A DNA stretch of 64,000 bases from Acinetobacter silvestris. Its GTDB lineage: Bacteria; Pseudomonadota; Gammaproteobacteria; Pseudomonadales; Moraxellaceae. Position 1 is the first letter of the stretch; every line of letters starts with the position of its first letter. This document shows, in pieces, positions 1 through 11,444 of the stretch. The notes below the pieces were generated by a model. That model did no database searches, had not been told where the DNA came from, and was given only the letters and a program-made list of their open reading frames with translations. The translations under genes were made by a program, and so were the position numbers. The DNA lies in NCBI RefSeq assembly GCF_002135235.1, contig NZ_NEGB01000002.1, positions 496,001-560,000 on the forward strand. Direction: 5' to 3'.

Positions 1-1004
<1,004 letters not shown>

Positions 1005-1026
1005 ATTTTATTTTTAATGGTAAGTA

Positions 1027-2232
1027 TTAAAGATCAAGAATTAGGCGAGCTGGCTCTTCTAACAATTCTTTAATGGTCACAAGGAAACCTACAGCTTCTT
1101 TACCATCAATTAAACGGTGATCATAAGAAAGTGCTAAATACATCATTGGCAAGATTTCTACTTGACCATTTACAGCCATAGGGCGATCTTGGATTTTATG
1201 CATACCCAAAATCGCTGTTTGTGGCGTATTTAAAATCGGAGTAGATAATAATGAACCGAAAGTACCACCATTCGTGATCGTGAACGTACCACCAGTCATA
1301 TCTTCAATACCAAGCTTACCATCACGCGCTTTACCAGCGTATGCACGGATACCGTTTTCAACTTCAGCATAGTTCATGCGGTCTGTATCACGAAGAACAG
1401 GAACCACTAAACCACGTTCTGAAGATACAGCAACACCGATGTCATAGTAACCATGGTAAACAATGTCTTCGCCATCAATTGATGCATTTACTGCTGGATA
1501 ACGTTTAAGCGCTTCAGTCGCAGCTTTAACGAAGAATGACATGAAGCCAAGACGTGCACCGTGACGTTTTTCAAACGCATCTTTAAATTGAGCACGCATT
1601 TCCATGATTGGTTTCATGTTCACTTCATTAAATGTAGTGAGCATTGCAGTCTGTTGTGTAGCAGCAAGCAAACGTTCAGCAACACGTTTACGAAGACGCG
1701 TCATTGGAACACGTTTTTCAATACGTTCACCAACTGCAACGCTTAATGGCGAAACAGCAGGTTTTGTTTGATGATTACTAACATCTTCTTTAGTAATACG
1801 ACCACCACGACCAGTTCCTGCAACATCACCAGCAGCAATACCCGTTTCAGTTAAAGCTTTACGCACTGCCGGTGCTTGATCTTGAACCTGAGCACGTTCA
1901 ACCACAGGTGAAGCACCCGCTTCAGTTTGTGCAGCAGCTTGCTCAACTTTCTGTTCAGACTGAACTGCCTGAGTTTGAGCAGCGCCAGATACAGCACCTT
2001 CTTCAAACTGAGCAATGACTTCAGAAGAAAGTACCGTATCACCTTCATTTTTGATAATTGCAGAAATCGTACCATCAGCAGGAGCAACAACTTCTAAAAC
2101 AACTTTATCAGTTTCAATATCACAGATGACTTCATCACGTGATACAGCTTCACCTGGTCGTTTGTGCCAAGTTGCGATTGTTCCGTCAGCAACTGACTCT
2201 GGAAATACCGGTGCTTTAATTTCGGTTGCCAT
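1027..2232 (-). CDS. sucB: 2-oxoglutarate dehydrogenase E2, dihydrolipoyllysine succinyltransferase
   Basis: Core acyltransferase of the 2-oxoglutarate dehydrogenase complex, moving succinyl from the lipoyl arm to CoA. 401 residues. An N-terminal lipoyl domain carries the ETDK motif with the lipoylated Lys43. An Ala/Gln/Glu-rich linker (about 80-120) leads to a peripheral-subunit-binding segment (about 120-155, with [12 protein letters not shown]), then the catalytic domain ending in SYDHRLIDG with His372 and Asp376. Its ATG shares one base with the sucA stop (TAATG), so the two are translationally coupled. Length and architecture are normal. Confidence 0.98.
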   Translation of the reverse strand: MATEIKAPVFPESVADGTIATWHKRPGEAVSRDEVICDIETDKVVLEVVAPADGTISAIIKNEGDTVLSSEVIAQFEEGAVSGAAQTQAVQSEQKVEQAAAQTEAGASPVVERAQVQDQAPAVRKALTETGIAAGDVAGTGRGGRITKEDVSNHQTKPAVSPLSVAVGERIEKRVPMTRLRKRVAERLLAATQQTAMLTTFNEVNMKPIMEMRAQFKDAFEKRHGARLGFMSFFVKAATEALKRYPAVNASIDGEDIVYHGYYDIGVAVSSERGLVVPVLRDTDRMNYAEVENGIRAYAGKARDGKLGIEDMTGGTFTITNGGTFGSLLSTPILNTPQTAILGMHKIQDRPMAVNGQVEILPMMYLALSYDHRLIDGKEAVGFLVTIKELLEEPARLILDL

Positions 2233-5069
2233 TATTTAGAATCTCCTGATTGTTCAGCTACGATCGCTAATGCGTCATTCACGAGCTGAGCTTGTTGTTT
2301 TGCATGTAAGTATGGTGAACCACAAGCCGGTGCAGCAGAAGCTTCACGACCTGCATAGCTAATACGAATCTGTTGAGCAGATTTCATCACGCCTTCATAT
2401 AAACGTGGTGCGATAAACAACCAAGCACCTTGGTTTTTCGGCTCTTCTTGGCACCAAACTAATTCTTGAATGTTTGGATAAGTCGCAAGCACTTCTGCAA
2501 GACGTTGTTCTGGGTATGGATACAATTGTTCAACACGTACAATCGCAATATTCAAGTTTTGTTCACGACGTTTTTCAAGTAAATCGTAATAAACTTTACC
2601 ACCACAAAGAACCAGACGCGTTACGTCTGCTTTGCTGATTTGATCCACTTCATCAATCACAGTTTGGAATGTACCCGTTGCAAGCTCTTCCAAAGTAGAC
2701 GTTGCAAGTTTGTGACGAAGCAATGACTTCGGTGAAGTCACGATCATTGGCTTACGAATTGGGCGAATTGCTTGACGACGCATAGCATGGAAAATCTGTG
2801 CTGGCGTAGTCGGTGTAATCACTTGCATGTTGTCTTCAGCACATAGCTGTAAGAAACGTTCTAAACGTGCAGATGAATGCTCTGGTCCTTGACCTTCAAA
2901 ACCATGTGGAAGAAGCATGGTTAAACCACACACACGTTCCCATTTGGTTTCACCTGAAGCGATGAACTGGTCAATCACAACCTGTGCACAGTTAGCGAAG
3001 TCACCGAACTGAGCTTCCCAAATTACTAAGCTTTTCGGTAAAGTGGTTGCATAACCATATTCAAATGCAAGAACCGCCATTTCTGACAATAATGAGTCAT
3101 AAATTGCAGTACGTGGTTGGTTTTCTTTAATATGGCAAAGCGGAATATAAACAGAACCATCAACTTGGTTATGTAATTTCGCATGACGGTGCGAGAAAGT
3201 ACCACGACCAACGTCTTCACCCGTTAAACGAACCAAATAACCATCATCAAGAATCGTTGCATAAGCCAAAACTTCTGCAGCACCCCAGTTCAATGGCATT
3301 TCACCCGTTTGCATCTTCAAGCGATCATCAATCACTTTAGATACCTGACGTTGCATCACGAAGCCTTCTGGAAGCTCACGCATTTTCGTGCCAAGCTCTT
3401 TCAAACGCTCGATTGGGAAAGTCGTATCCCAAACATCAGTGTAATCATGACCCAAATAAGGCGTCCAATCGACAAACATTTTTTCGTTTGGCTCAAGTAC
3501 CAATGCATTCGCAACGTGTTTACCCGCTTCTAAATCTGCACGGTAGTCCTCTACCATTTGATCCGCTGCTGCACGATCTAATACATTCTGTTGAACCAAT
3601 TGATCTGCATAAAGCGTACGTGTAGTCGCTTTTTTGTTAATCACTTGATACATCATTGGCTGTGTTGCAGCTGGCTCATCCGCTTCGTTATGACCACGAC
3701 GACGGTAGCAGAACATGTCAATCACAACATCTTTACGGAATGTATGACGGAAATCATGTGCCAATTGAGCAACAAACATGACAGATTCAGGATCATCACC
3801 ATTCACATGGAAAATTGGTGCCTGAATCATTTTAGCGATGTCGGTACAGTATTCTGTAGAACGCGCATCACGTGGATCAGATGTAGTAAAACCAACTTGG
3901 TTATTCACCACAATATGAACCGTACCACCTACGGTATAACCACGCGTTTGTGACATTTGGAAGGTTTCTTGGTTAACACCTTGACCTGCAAATGCTGCAT
4001 CACCATGAACGATGACTGGTAATACGTCATCACCACCAATGTCTTTACGACGTACTTGGCGCGCACGTACAGAACCTTCAACTACAGGTCCAACGATTTC
4101 CAAATGCGATGGGTTAAACGCCAATGCCAAGTGAACTTCGCCACCTGGAGTCATTACGTTTGAAGAAAAACCTTGGTGATACTTAACGTCACCAGAACCT
4201 TTCTTATGAATTGATTTACCTTCAAACTCACCAAATAAATCAGCAGGGTTTTTACCCATGATGTTTACAAGTAAGTTTAAACGTCCACGGTGTGGCATAC
4301 CAATCACGACTTCTTTACAACCTACAGCACCTGCACGTTGAATTAGTTCGTTGACCATTGGAATGAAAGACTCACCGCCTTCAACACCAAAACGTTTCGC
4401 GCCAACATATTTATTGCCTAGGAATTTTTCTAGACCTTCAGCTGCGGTTAAACGCTCTAAAACATGTTTTTTCTGTTCTGCAGTAAAGCCAAACTGACCT
4501 TTAGCGCCTTCTAGACGCTGTTGAATCCAACGTTTTTCTTTGGTATCAACAATGTGCATGTATTCAACACCAATAGAAGCACAATATGTTGCTTCCATGG
4601 CATTCACCATTTCACCCAAAGTCGCCTCAGCCTTACCTAATGCAAGATTACCTGCATTAAATACTGTGTCTAAATCTGACTTGGTTAAACCGTGCGCAGC
4701 AAGATCTAAATCTGGAACGTCTTCACGTTTAGCCAAACCTAAAGGATCTAATTTTGCTTTTTGATGACCACGATTACGATAAGCCGCAATCAGTTGCAAT
4801 ACGCCAATTTGGCGACGTTCATGCTCAGTACTTACTTCACTTTGAACAACGGCCTGAACGCGATTTGAATTACGACCTAATAATAAGAATTGCTCACGAA
4901 TATTTCCGTGCGGTTGGTCACCTTTTGGAAATTTATCAAAATATTCGCGCCAATCATCACCGACAGATGTTGGAGAAGATAGGTACTGCTCGTAAAGCTC
5001 TTCAATATACGCTGCACTATCAGCGGAAAGTTCAGTATCGAGACGCATTGCGTCAGCAACTTCTTGCAT
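2232..5069 (-). CDS. sucA: 2-oxoglutarate dehydrogenase E1 component
   Basis: Thiamine-diphosphate-dependent decarboxylase that commits 2-oxoglutarate to succinyl-CoA. About 945 residues, usual for the family. Visible motifs include the N-terminal [10 protein letters not shown] segment used for complex assembly, [24 protein letters not shown], the ThDP-binding [11 protein letters not shown] region and the transketolase-like central domain ([17 protein letters not shown]: [13 protein letters not shown]). Two starts are possible: ATG at 5081, whose AGGA lies only two bases away, and ATG at 5069, which I prefer for ribosome-site spacing and family N-terminus. It is the first gene of sucA-sucB-lpdA and lies 560 bases downstream of sdhB. 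Confidence 0.97.
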   Translation of the reverse strand: MQEVADAMRLDTELSADSAAYIEELYEQYLSSPTSVGDDWREYFDKFPKGDQPHGNIREQFLLLGRNSNRVQAVVQSEVSTEHERRQIGVLQLIAAYRNRGHQKAKLDPLGLAKREDVPDLDLAAHGLTKSDLDTVFNAGNLALGKAEATLGEMVNAMEATYCASIGVEYMHIVDTKEKRWIQQRLEGAKGQFGFTAEQKKHVLERLTAAEGLEKFLGNKYVGAKRFGVEGGESFIPMVNELIQRAGAVGCKEVVIGMPHRGRLNLLVNIMGKNPADLFGEFEGKSIHKKGSGDVKYHQGFSSNVMTPGGEVHLALAFNPSHLEIVGPVVEGSVRARQVRRKDIGGDDVLPVIVHGDAAFAGQGVNQETFQMSQTRGYTVGGTVHIVVNNQVGFTTSDPRDARSTEYCTDIAKMIQAPIFHVNGDDPESVMFVAQLAHDFRHTFRKDVVIDMFCYRRRGHNEADEPAATQPMMYQVINKKATTRTLYADQLVQQNVLDRAAADQMVEDYRADLEAGKHVANALVLEPNEKMFVDWTPYLGHDYTDVWDTTFPIERLKELGTKMRELPEGFVMQRQVSKVIDDRLKMQTGEMPLNWGAAEVLAYATILDDGYLVRLTGEDVGRGTFSHRHAKLHNQVDGSVYIPLCHIKENQPRTAIYDSLLSEMAVLAFEYGYATTLPKSLVIWEAQFGDFANCAQVVIDQFIASGETKWERVCGLTMLLPHGFEGQGPEHSSARLERFLQLCAEDNMQVITPTTPAQIFHAMRRQAIRPIRKPMIVTSPKSLLRHKLATSTLEELATGTFQTVIDEVDQISKADVTRLVLCGGKVYYDLLEKRREQNLNIAIVRVEQLYPYPEQRLAEVLATYPNIQELVWCQEEPKNQGAWLFIAPRLYEGVMKSAQQIRISYAGREASAAPACGSPYLHAKQQAQLVNDALAIVAEQSGDSK

Positions 5070-5600
5070 TTGTGGACCCATTTCCTATTGCAAAACATTA
5101 CAGGATGCTTTTTAAGCAAACCCATGATTGATAATGCCAAATTGGTAATTGACATTCACCCATGTTAGTTCTCACGACCACAGGGTGTTTACACATTAGA
5201 TTTTCACTAATATGCGCCACGAATCATAACGCCTTCATTGGCATCATCACTCATTATATACTCGACCAAAATCGAGCAATTTTTTGCAAATCGACTTAGA
5301 AAAACTAATTCGGTGATTTAACTTTTCTAAAGCGATTAAACCTTTATCTAGCTTACTAATTTATATACCGATCTCAATCTTTCATATGTTGAAAAAATGT
5401 ACATTAAAACAGTCGCTTTTTTCACATATAGAAGTTTGTTAGATGCTAACACGAACTTAACTATCAATTGATTTTTTTGACACATACCATCCATAAATTA
5501 GCTAAATACATATCAAAAATGATCTACTATCATACAAAATTTTATATAAAATATATCAACCTCTACTCTCCCCTAAATAATCAACCATATTTTAATAAAT
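5070..5600. other. sdhB-sucA intergenic region
   Basis: About 530 bases of AT-rich DNA without a convincing gene. It should hold the sucA promoter on the minus strand. The best -10 candidate is TATAAT on the minus strand (5258-5253), with TTGCTC 15 bases upstream, a short spacer. A small inverted repeat (CTCGA/TCGAG) lies just upstream of that -10. These are eye-reading candidates only. Confidence 0.4.
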
Positions 5601-5638
5601 AAAAAGAGCGCACATCTTCCAATGTGCGCTCTTTTTTC
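5601..5638 (-). terminator. Intrinsic terminator after sdhB
   Basis: Perfect 15-bp stem (arms 5601-5615 and 5622-5636) with a 6-base loop. The A-rich left flank gives a U-run on the minus strand. It lies within 45 bases of the sdhB stop and separates sdhCDAB from sucAB. This is one of the strongest terminators in the window. Confidence 0.9.
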
Positions 5639-5643
5639 AAGTA

Positions 5644-6354
5644 TTAACCTGCTTGGTCGAGCAACATGCTACGGATATGACCGATCGCTTTAGTTGGGTT
5701 CAAACCTTTAGGACAAACTGATACACAGTTCATAATACCTTTACAACGGAACAACGAGAACGGGTCATCAAGACGCGACAAACGGTCTTGAGTTGCTGTA
5801 TCACGCGAATCAATAATGAAACGGTATGCATTTAACAATGCTGAAGGACCTAAGAATTTGTCAGGGTTCCACCAGAATGATGGGCATGCTGTTGAACAAC
5901 ATGCACACAGAATACATTCATACAGACCATTTAAATGTTCACGTTCTTCAGGAGACTGTAAACGCTCACGTGGCGGTGTCGGTTGATTATTAATTAGGAA
6001 TGGCTGAATTTTGTCATACTGATCGTAGAACTGATTCATATCCACAACTAAATCTTTAACCACTGGCAAACCTGGTAATGGACGAACAGTAATCACGTCT
6101 GGCAAATCATTGAGATTCCACAAACATGCTAGACCATTTTTACCATTAATATTCACACCATCAGAACCACAGATCCCTTCACGGCATGAACGGCGGAAAG
6201 TTAAAGTTTCATCTTGAACTTTCAATGCAAGAAGTGCATCAAGCAACATACGGTGCTTATCAGTCAACTCTAGCGTGTAGGTCTGCATGTATGGTGCTTT
6301 ATCCTTATCAGGATCATAGCGGTAGATATGAAATGTACGAGTACCTCTACTCAT
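5644..6354 (-). CDS. sdhB: Succinate dehydrogenase iron-sulfur subunit
   Basis: Carries electrons from the flavoprotein to quinone in complex II. 236 residues. The N-terminal ferredoxin domain has the [2Fe-2S] ligands in CREGICGSDG and a downstream Cys (GLAC). The C-terminal domain has CILCACCSTACP and CKGIMNCVSVCPKG for the [4Fe-4S] and [3Fe-4S] clusters. It follows sdhA by 14 bases and ends the sdhCDAB operon just before the terminator. All cluster ligands expected for the family are present. Confidence 0.98.
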   Translation of the reverse strand: MSRGTRTFHIYRYDPDKDKAPYMQTYTLELTDKHRMLLDALLALKVQDETLTFRRSCREGICGSDGVNINGKNGLACLWNLNDLPDVITVRPLPGLPVVKDLVVDMNQFYDQYDKIQPFLINNQPTPPRERLQSPEEREHLNGLYECILCACCSTACPSFWWNPDKFLGPSALLNAYRFIIDSRDTATQDRLSRLDDPFSLFRCKGIMNCVSVCPKGLNPTKAIGHIRSMLLDQAG

Positions 6355-6368
6355 CTTGATTCTCCTGA

Positions 6369-8204
6369 TTAGAATGTACGTGGTGCTGGTGGAATTGGAT
6401 CAACCGTTAGCGGGTTGAAACGCACTGGCTTGTATTCTAGACGGTTGTCTGACGAATACCATAAAGTATGCTTCATCCACTCATCATCACGACGTCCGTA
6501 AGAATAAGTTGGGTGATCCGCTGGTAATTCATAATCAACAACAGTATGCGCACCGCGACATTCTTTACGAGCAGCAGCAGAAATTAGCGTCGCTTTCGCA
6601 ACTTCATAAATATTTTCTACTTCTAGAGCTTCAACACGCGCTGTGTTAAATACTTTAGATTTGTCTTTTAAGTGAATGTTACGAACACGTGGTGCAATTG
6701 CAAGAATTTCTTTCACACCTTTATCAAGCAATGCTTGGGTACGGAATACACCAGCATGGTCTTGTACGATATCACGAATTGCATCTGCAACTTCTTGCGC
6801 ATTTTCACCTGAAGTCGAATCATCTAAATGATTAATACGCTTCATTGTGTTTACAAGCACATCGTTAGGCAATGACACATACTCATCACCGTGATGTTTA
6901 GTCACGTAATCAATAATATGTTCGCCCGCTGCTTTACCAAACACAACCAAGTCAAGTAATGAGTTAGTACCTAAACGGTTTGCACCATGTACAGATACGC
7001 AAGAACACTCACCAATTGCATAGAAGCCTTTCACCGGTTGAGTATAGTTGTCAGTTCCTGCAACAGGTGTGACTACTTGACCATGAATATTCGTCGGAAT
7101 ACCACCCATTTGATAATGGATTGTTGGTACAACTGGAATTGGTTCTTTGGTAATATCTACGTTTGCGAATTTCTTACCAATTTCAAATACAGATGGCAAG
7201 CGCTTCATAATCGTATCCGCACCTAAGTGAGTCATATCCAGAAGAATATAATCACCTTTAGGACCACAACCACGGCCTTCTTTGATTTCTTGGTCCATAG
7301 AACGTGATACGAAGTCACGCGGCGCCAAGTCTTTCAAAGTTGGAGCATAACGCTCCATGAACGGTTCGCCGTCTTTATTACGGAGGATTGCACCTTCACC
7401 ACGACAACCTTCAGTCAACAATACGCCTGCGCCAGCAACACCCGTTGGGTGGAATTGCCAGAATTCCATATCTTGTAATGGAATACCTGCGCGCGCTGCC
7501 ATACCAAGACCGTCACCAGTATTAATATAAGCATTGGTTGATGCACGGTAAACACGACCAGCACCACCTGTAGCAAACAAAGTAGCTTTACCTTGGAATA
7601 CCGCAATATTACCTGTTTCCTGGTCAATTGCTGTCACACCAAGTACATCGCCACTTTCATCACGAATAAGATCAAGTGCGATCCATTCTACGAAAAATTG
7701 TGTACCCATTTTCACATTGCTTTGATACAGCGTATGTAAGAGTGCATGACCTGTACGGTCAGCAGCAGCACATGCACGTGGAACTGGTTTTTCACCATAG
7801 TTCGCAGAGTGACCACCGAATGGGCGTTGGTAAATTGTACCATCGGCATTACGGTCAAATGGCATACCCATGTGTTCTAATTCATAAACCACTTTTGGTG
7901 CTTCACGACACATAAATTCGATTGCATCTTGGTCACCTAACCAATCTGAACCTTTTACAGTGTCATAAAAGTGATAATGCCAGTTATCTTCTTGCATATT
8001 ACCAAGGGATGCACCGATACCACCTTGCGCCGCAACAGTATGCGAACGTGTTGGGAATACTTTGGTTAGCACTGCAACTTTCAACCCTGCTTGAGCAAGT
8101 TGATATGAAGCACGCATACCAGAACCACCACCACCGACGATAACAGCATCGAAAGTTTGGCTTGGAATATTTGAATAATCTTCTTTAGGGGTTATAGCGC
8201 CCAT
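6369..8204 (-). CDS. sdhA: Succinate dehydrogenase flavoprotein subunit
   Basis: Catalytic subunit of complex II, oxidising succinate to fumarate with covalently bound FAD. 611 residues. Visible are the dinucleotide motif VGGGGSGMR (about 24-32), the flavinylation segment RSHTVAAQGGIG containing the His that links FAD, the active-site region RDFVSRSMDQEI and the C-terminal HGANRLGTNSLLDLVVFG. It sits 12 bases after sdhD and 14 before sdhB. Length and motifs are normal. Confidence 0.98.
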   Translation of the reverse strand: MGAITPKEDYSNIPSQTFDAVIVGGGGSGMRASYQLAQAGLKVAVLTKVFPTRSHTVAAQGGIGASLGNMQEDNWHYHFYDTVKGSDWLGDQDAIEFMCREAPKVVYELEHMGMPFDRNADGTIYQRPFGGHSANYGEKPVPRACAAADRTGHALLHTLYQSNVKMGTQFFVEWIALDLIRDESGDVLGVTAIDQETGNIAVFQGKATLFATGGAGRVYRASTNAYINTGDGLGMAARAGIPLQDMEFWQFHPTGVAGAGVLLTEGCRGEGAILRNKDGEPFMERYAPTLKDLAPRDFVSRSMDQEIKEGRGCGPKGDYILLDMTHLGADTIMKRLPSVFEIGKKFANVDITKEPIPVVPTIHYQMGGIPTNIHGQVVTPVAGTDNYTQPVKGFYAIGECSCVSVHGANRLGTNSLLDLVVFGKAAGEHIIDYVTKHHGDEYVSLPNDVLVNTMKRINHLDDSTSGENAQEVADAIRDIVQDHAGVFRTQALLDKGVKEILAIAPRVRNIHLKDKSKVFNTARVEALEVENIYEVAKATLISAAARKECRGAHTVVDYELPADHPTYSYGRRDDEWMKHTLWYSSDNRLEYKPVRFNPLTVDPIPPAPRTF

Positions 8205-8216
8205 GACATCTTCCTA

Positions 8217-8582
8217 TCAATTCGCCCAAAAAATCTGGATAACCCAGATCGCATATGCAAGCACAGCAATAATGACTGCTGAAGTCAGCACAAGGCGTAA
8301 ACCTGAAGCTGAAGGACCCATTTGACGAGTAGTCACATAATCAGTGAATACTTGCCACATACCGATCCAAGCATGCGCAACAAGAGATAAGACTGCCAAC
8401 AAAGAAAAAATCTTCATTGGTAGAGTCATCATAAAGCCTCTCCATTGTTCGTAGTCAAATCCGCCATGGCAAAGAATCCAACCAAAAACCACAACAGTAT
8501 AAACTGCGAGTACAACAGCACTTACGCGTTGGAGATACCAATCACGAGAACCTGAACCCGTTAAACCTGTAGCACTTTTCAT
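8217..8582 (-). CDS. sdhD: Succinate dehydrogenase membrane anchor subunit
   Basis: Small integral-membrane subunit of complex II that helps bind heme b and quinone. About 121 residues from the ATG at 8582, with three hydrophobic helices and the HAWIGMWQVFTDYV segment typical of SdhD. A longer reading from 8618 is possible, but the start at 8582 overlaps the sdhC stop as TAATG and its N-terminus (MKSATGLTGSGSRDW) fits the family, so the longer form is rejected. Confidence 0.95.
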   Translation of the reverse strand: MKSATGLTGSGSRDWYLQRVSAVVLAVYTVVVFGWILCHGGFDYEQWRGFMMTLPMKIFSLLAVLSLVAHAWIGMWQVFTDYVTTRQMGPSASGLRLVLTSAVIIAVLAYAIWVIQIFWAN

Positions 8583-8980
8583 TAGAGAACAATCCATACA
8601 AATGCTGCAACGATACAAACTGCAGACAAGATCAATGAAATAGTAGCTGCAATACGACCACTTTGCAGTTCCTCTGCAATACCTTGGTCAGCAAGTAAGT
8701 GCTTAATACCCGCAATAAAGTGGAAAATTAAACCGGCTACAAATACCCATACGATAAAACGTACAACGAAGCCACCGAAGATTGCTTGCACTTGCGCAAA
8801 ACCTTCTGGTGAAGACAAAGATTTGTCTAAGAGCCACAATAGTACAGGTACGAGTAAAAATACGATGACACCAGAAAGACGGTGTAGAATTGATGCAATA
8901 GCCACAGGGGATTTTAAGTTTACGTCTAAAACTTGACCCATGGACAAATTGACAGGTCTGTTGCTTTTCACAGCGGGCAT
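8582..8980 (-). CDS. sdhC: Succinate dehydrogenase cytochrome b556 subunit
   Basis: First gene of sdhCDAB, a 132-residue membrane subunit that anchors complex II and binds heme. The N-terminus has the RPVNL and SILHRLSGV motifs found in SdhC proteins. Three membrane helices follow, with FHFIAGIKHLLAD carrying the likely heme-ligand His. The ATG at 8980 keeps the RPVNL motif, so an internal Met at residue 14 is not the start. A short hairpin followed by five T (minus strand, about 9010-8993) lies just upstream of the start. Confidence 0.96.
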   Translation of the reverse strand: MPAVKSNRPVNLSMGQVLDVNLKSPVAIASILHRLSGVIVFLLVPVLLWLLDKSLSSPEGFAQVQAIFGGFVVRFIVWVFVAGLIFHFIAGIKHLLADQGIAEELQSGRIAATISLILSAVCIVAAFVWIVL

Positions 8981-10025
8981 CCTGTAAGTAAAAACTCCAT
9001 CCGGAGTTTGTTGGAATTAATTCGAAGGAAAGCTAGCATTATTAGGCAATTACATGAATCCGCAATGCCTAAACTTATAAACGACACTGAATTATAAAAC
9101 GTGAACTGTCAAAATACAAACGATGCTATTTCGCTTTTCCCTTTAAAAACATAAGAGTAATAATCATTCGCATTTAAAAACAATTTTATCAGGCTAAATT
9201 ATTTTAAATTTAATAGATTAAACTATTGTTTTAAATTATTATTTATTAAAAAATCACTCTCCTTTCCAAGGACTTCTATAGATCCTGTAAATTTAGACTA
9301 AAGCACAACAAAGCACACCATTTTTCCTATATGTCATTGATATAACAAATCAACTATAGATTTTAAATTCATAATATTCATTTTACTTATAAACCAAATA
9401 TCTTTTTTTATTAAATTCTGAAGAGTTAGCTAAAAAATATGACCTCATCGTTCATAAAATTAAGAATCACGAAACGAAAAAATCAGATAATTTTTCAACC
9501 TTTGATTACTGAAATAAGATACAAGTAGACTAATTTACAATCAAAATTGTTTGTTTATCCCACAAAAAATATATTAATTAAGCTATTTTTTAATCAAATA
9601 ATCTCAAAAACAACCCAACCCTATTTCAAAAGAAAAACCATCATTTTTTACAGAATATCGCCTTCCAAGTCATTTATAAGCCTTTATATTTATAGACTTT
9701 AGTTTCTTTCACACATCAAAATCAATCTTCATTTTTTTAAATAAAATCTTTAAAAATAGCGTTTAAATACGCAGGTGATCATTAATTTTCTGCACCTATT
9801 CTTGAATTTGCCTTATTATACTGAACCGATGCTGTGACATTGACTCATTGCTATGTGATTTTTTGACTAACCCACTGTGGCATGTCACTTTTTATCCATA
9901 AGTATAATTGACAAAATTTCAGTACTCACTAAGCTAATAGCAAATTTTGATCCGTCTAATTCGTACATTAGAAAATGACGATTTCGAGTTAGATAAAACA
10001 TTCACCGGGACAGGAGATCTATTGA
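8981..10025. other. sdhC-gltA divergent control region, 1045 bases
   Basis: Long, very AT-rich region without a convincing gene on either strand. It should hold the promoters of sdhCDAB (minus) and gltA (plus). Next to sdhC, on the minus strand, a 7-bp stem (8994-9011 region) is followed by TTTTT, a possible small attenuator. Upstream of gltA there is a TATAAT at 9903-9908 and a 7-bp inverted repeat GTGACAT (9834-9840) / ATGTCAC (9882-9888). The gltA ribosome site is AGGAG near 10013. No regulator can be assigned. Confidence 0.5.
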
Positions 10026-11303
10026 ATGTCTGAAGCAACTGGCAAAAAAGCCGTATTACAGCTTGATGGCAAAGAAATTGACTTACCAATTTACAGCGGC
10101 ACATTGGGCCCAGATGTAATTGACGTTAAAGATGTATTGGCCTCAGGGCACTTTACTTTTGATCCTGGTTTTATGGCTACAGCAGCTTGCGAGTCTAAAA
10201 TTACATTCATTGATGGTAATAAAGGTGTTCTTTTACACCGTGGTTACCCAATTGATCAACTTGCAACGAAAGCTGATTACTTAGAAACTTGCTACTTATT
10301 GTTAAATGGCGAGCTTCCAACGGCTGAACAAAAAACTGAATTTGATGCAAAAGTTCGTAACCATACTATGGTTCATGATCAAGTAAGCCGTTTCTTCAAT
10401 GGTTTCCGTCGCGATGCTCATCCGATGGCAATTATGGTTGGTGTAGTTGGTGCGCTTTCTGCGTTCTATCACAACAACTTAGACATTGAAAATGTTGATC
10501 ACCGTGAAATTACAGCGATCCGTTTGATTGCTAAAGTTCCTACGCTTGCTGCGTGGAGCTACAAATATACAGTGGGTCAACCGTTCGTTTACCCACGTAA
10601 CGACTTAAGCTACGCTGAAAACTTCTTGTACATGATGTTTGCTACTCCAGCAGATCGTGATTACAAAGTTGACCCTATTCTTGCAAAAGCAATGGATCGT
10701 ATTTTCACGCTTCATGCTGACCATGAACAAAATGCGTCTACGTCTACAGTACGTCTAGCAGGTTCTACTGGTGCTAACCCTTATGCATGTATTGCTGCGG
10801 GTATTTCTGCACTTTGGGGCCCAGCTCATGGCGGCGCAAACGAAGCTGTTCTTAAGATGCTTGATGAAATCGGCACTGTAGAAAACGTTGCTAGCTTCAT
10901 GGAAAAAGTGAAAACTAAAGAAGTTAAACTTATGGGCTTCGGTCACCGAGTTTATAAAAACTTCGATCCACGTGCAAAAGTAATGAAAGAAACCTGTGAT
11001 GAAGTTCTTGCTGCTCTTGGCATCAACGATCCACAACTTGCACTTGCTATGGAACTTGAACGTATTGCGTTGTCTGACGAATACTTCATCAAACGTAACT
11101 TATACCCTAACGTAGACTTCTACTCAGGTATCATCCTTAAAGCGATTGGTATTCCGACTGAAATGTTTACTGTAATTTTCGCTCTTGCACGTACTGTTGG
11201 TTGGATCAGCCACTGGTTAGAAATGCACAGCGGTCCTTATAAAATTGGTCGTCCACGTCAACTTTACACTGGTGAAGTTCAACGTGACATCCAAGGTCGT
11301 TAA
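10026..11303 (+). CDS. gltA: Citrate synthase, type II
   Basis: Condenses acetyl-CoA and oxaloacetate to citrate, entering the TCA cycle. 425 residues, the length of the hexameric NADH-sensitive type of Gammaproteobacteria. Active-site motifs are [25 protein letters not shown] and PNVDFYSGI. The start ATG at 10026 follows GGGACAGGAGATCTATTGA, a clear ribosome site. It diverges from sdhCDAB, as in other Acinetobacter, and ends at a strong terminator. Confidence 0.98.
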   Translation: MSEATGKKAVLQLDGKEIDLPIYSGTLGPDVIDVKDVLASGHFTFDPGFMATAACESKITFIDGNKGVLLHRGYPIDQLATKADYLETCYLLLNGELPTAEQKTEFDAKVRNHTMVHDQVSRFFNGFRRDAHPMAIMVGVVGALSAFYHNNLDIENVDHREITAIRLIAKVPTLAAWSYKYTVGQPFVYPRNDLSYAENFLYMMFATPADRDYKVDPILAKAMDRIFTLHADHEQNASTSTVRLAGSTGANPYACIAAGISALWGPAHGGANEAVLKMLDEIGTVENVASFMEKVKTKEVKLMGFGHRVYKNFDPRAKVMKETCDEVLAALGINDPQLALAMELERIALSDEYFIKRNLYPNVDFYSGIILKAIGIPTEMFTVIFALARTVGWISHWLEMHSGPYKIGRPRQLYTGEVQRDIQGR

Positions 11304-11324
11304 TTCGAAAGAATTGATTGATTT

Positions 11325-11354
11325 AAAAAAACCACCCTCTTGGGTGGTTTTTTT
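11325..11354 (+). terminator. Intrinsic terminator after gltA
   Basis: Perfect 13-bp stem (11325-11337 with 11342-11354), 4-base loop and terminal T-run, starting 22 bases after the gltA stop. Confidence 0.93.
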
Positions 11355-11444
11355 ATGGTTATTTCTATTAATATAAGTTGAATCACCATCATTATATTTA
11401 AGTACATCACCTATTATTCCAAGCCATCATAAAGCGAAAATGTT

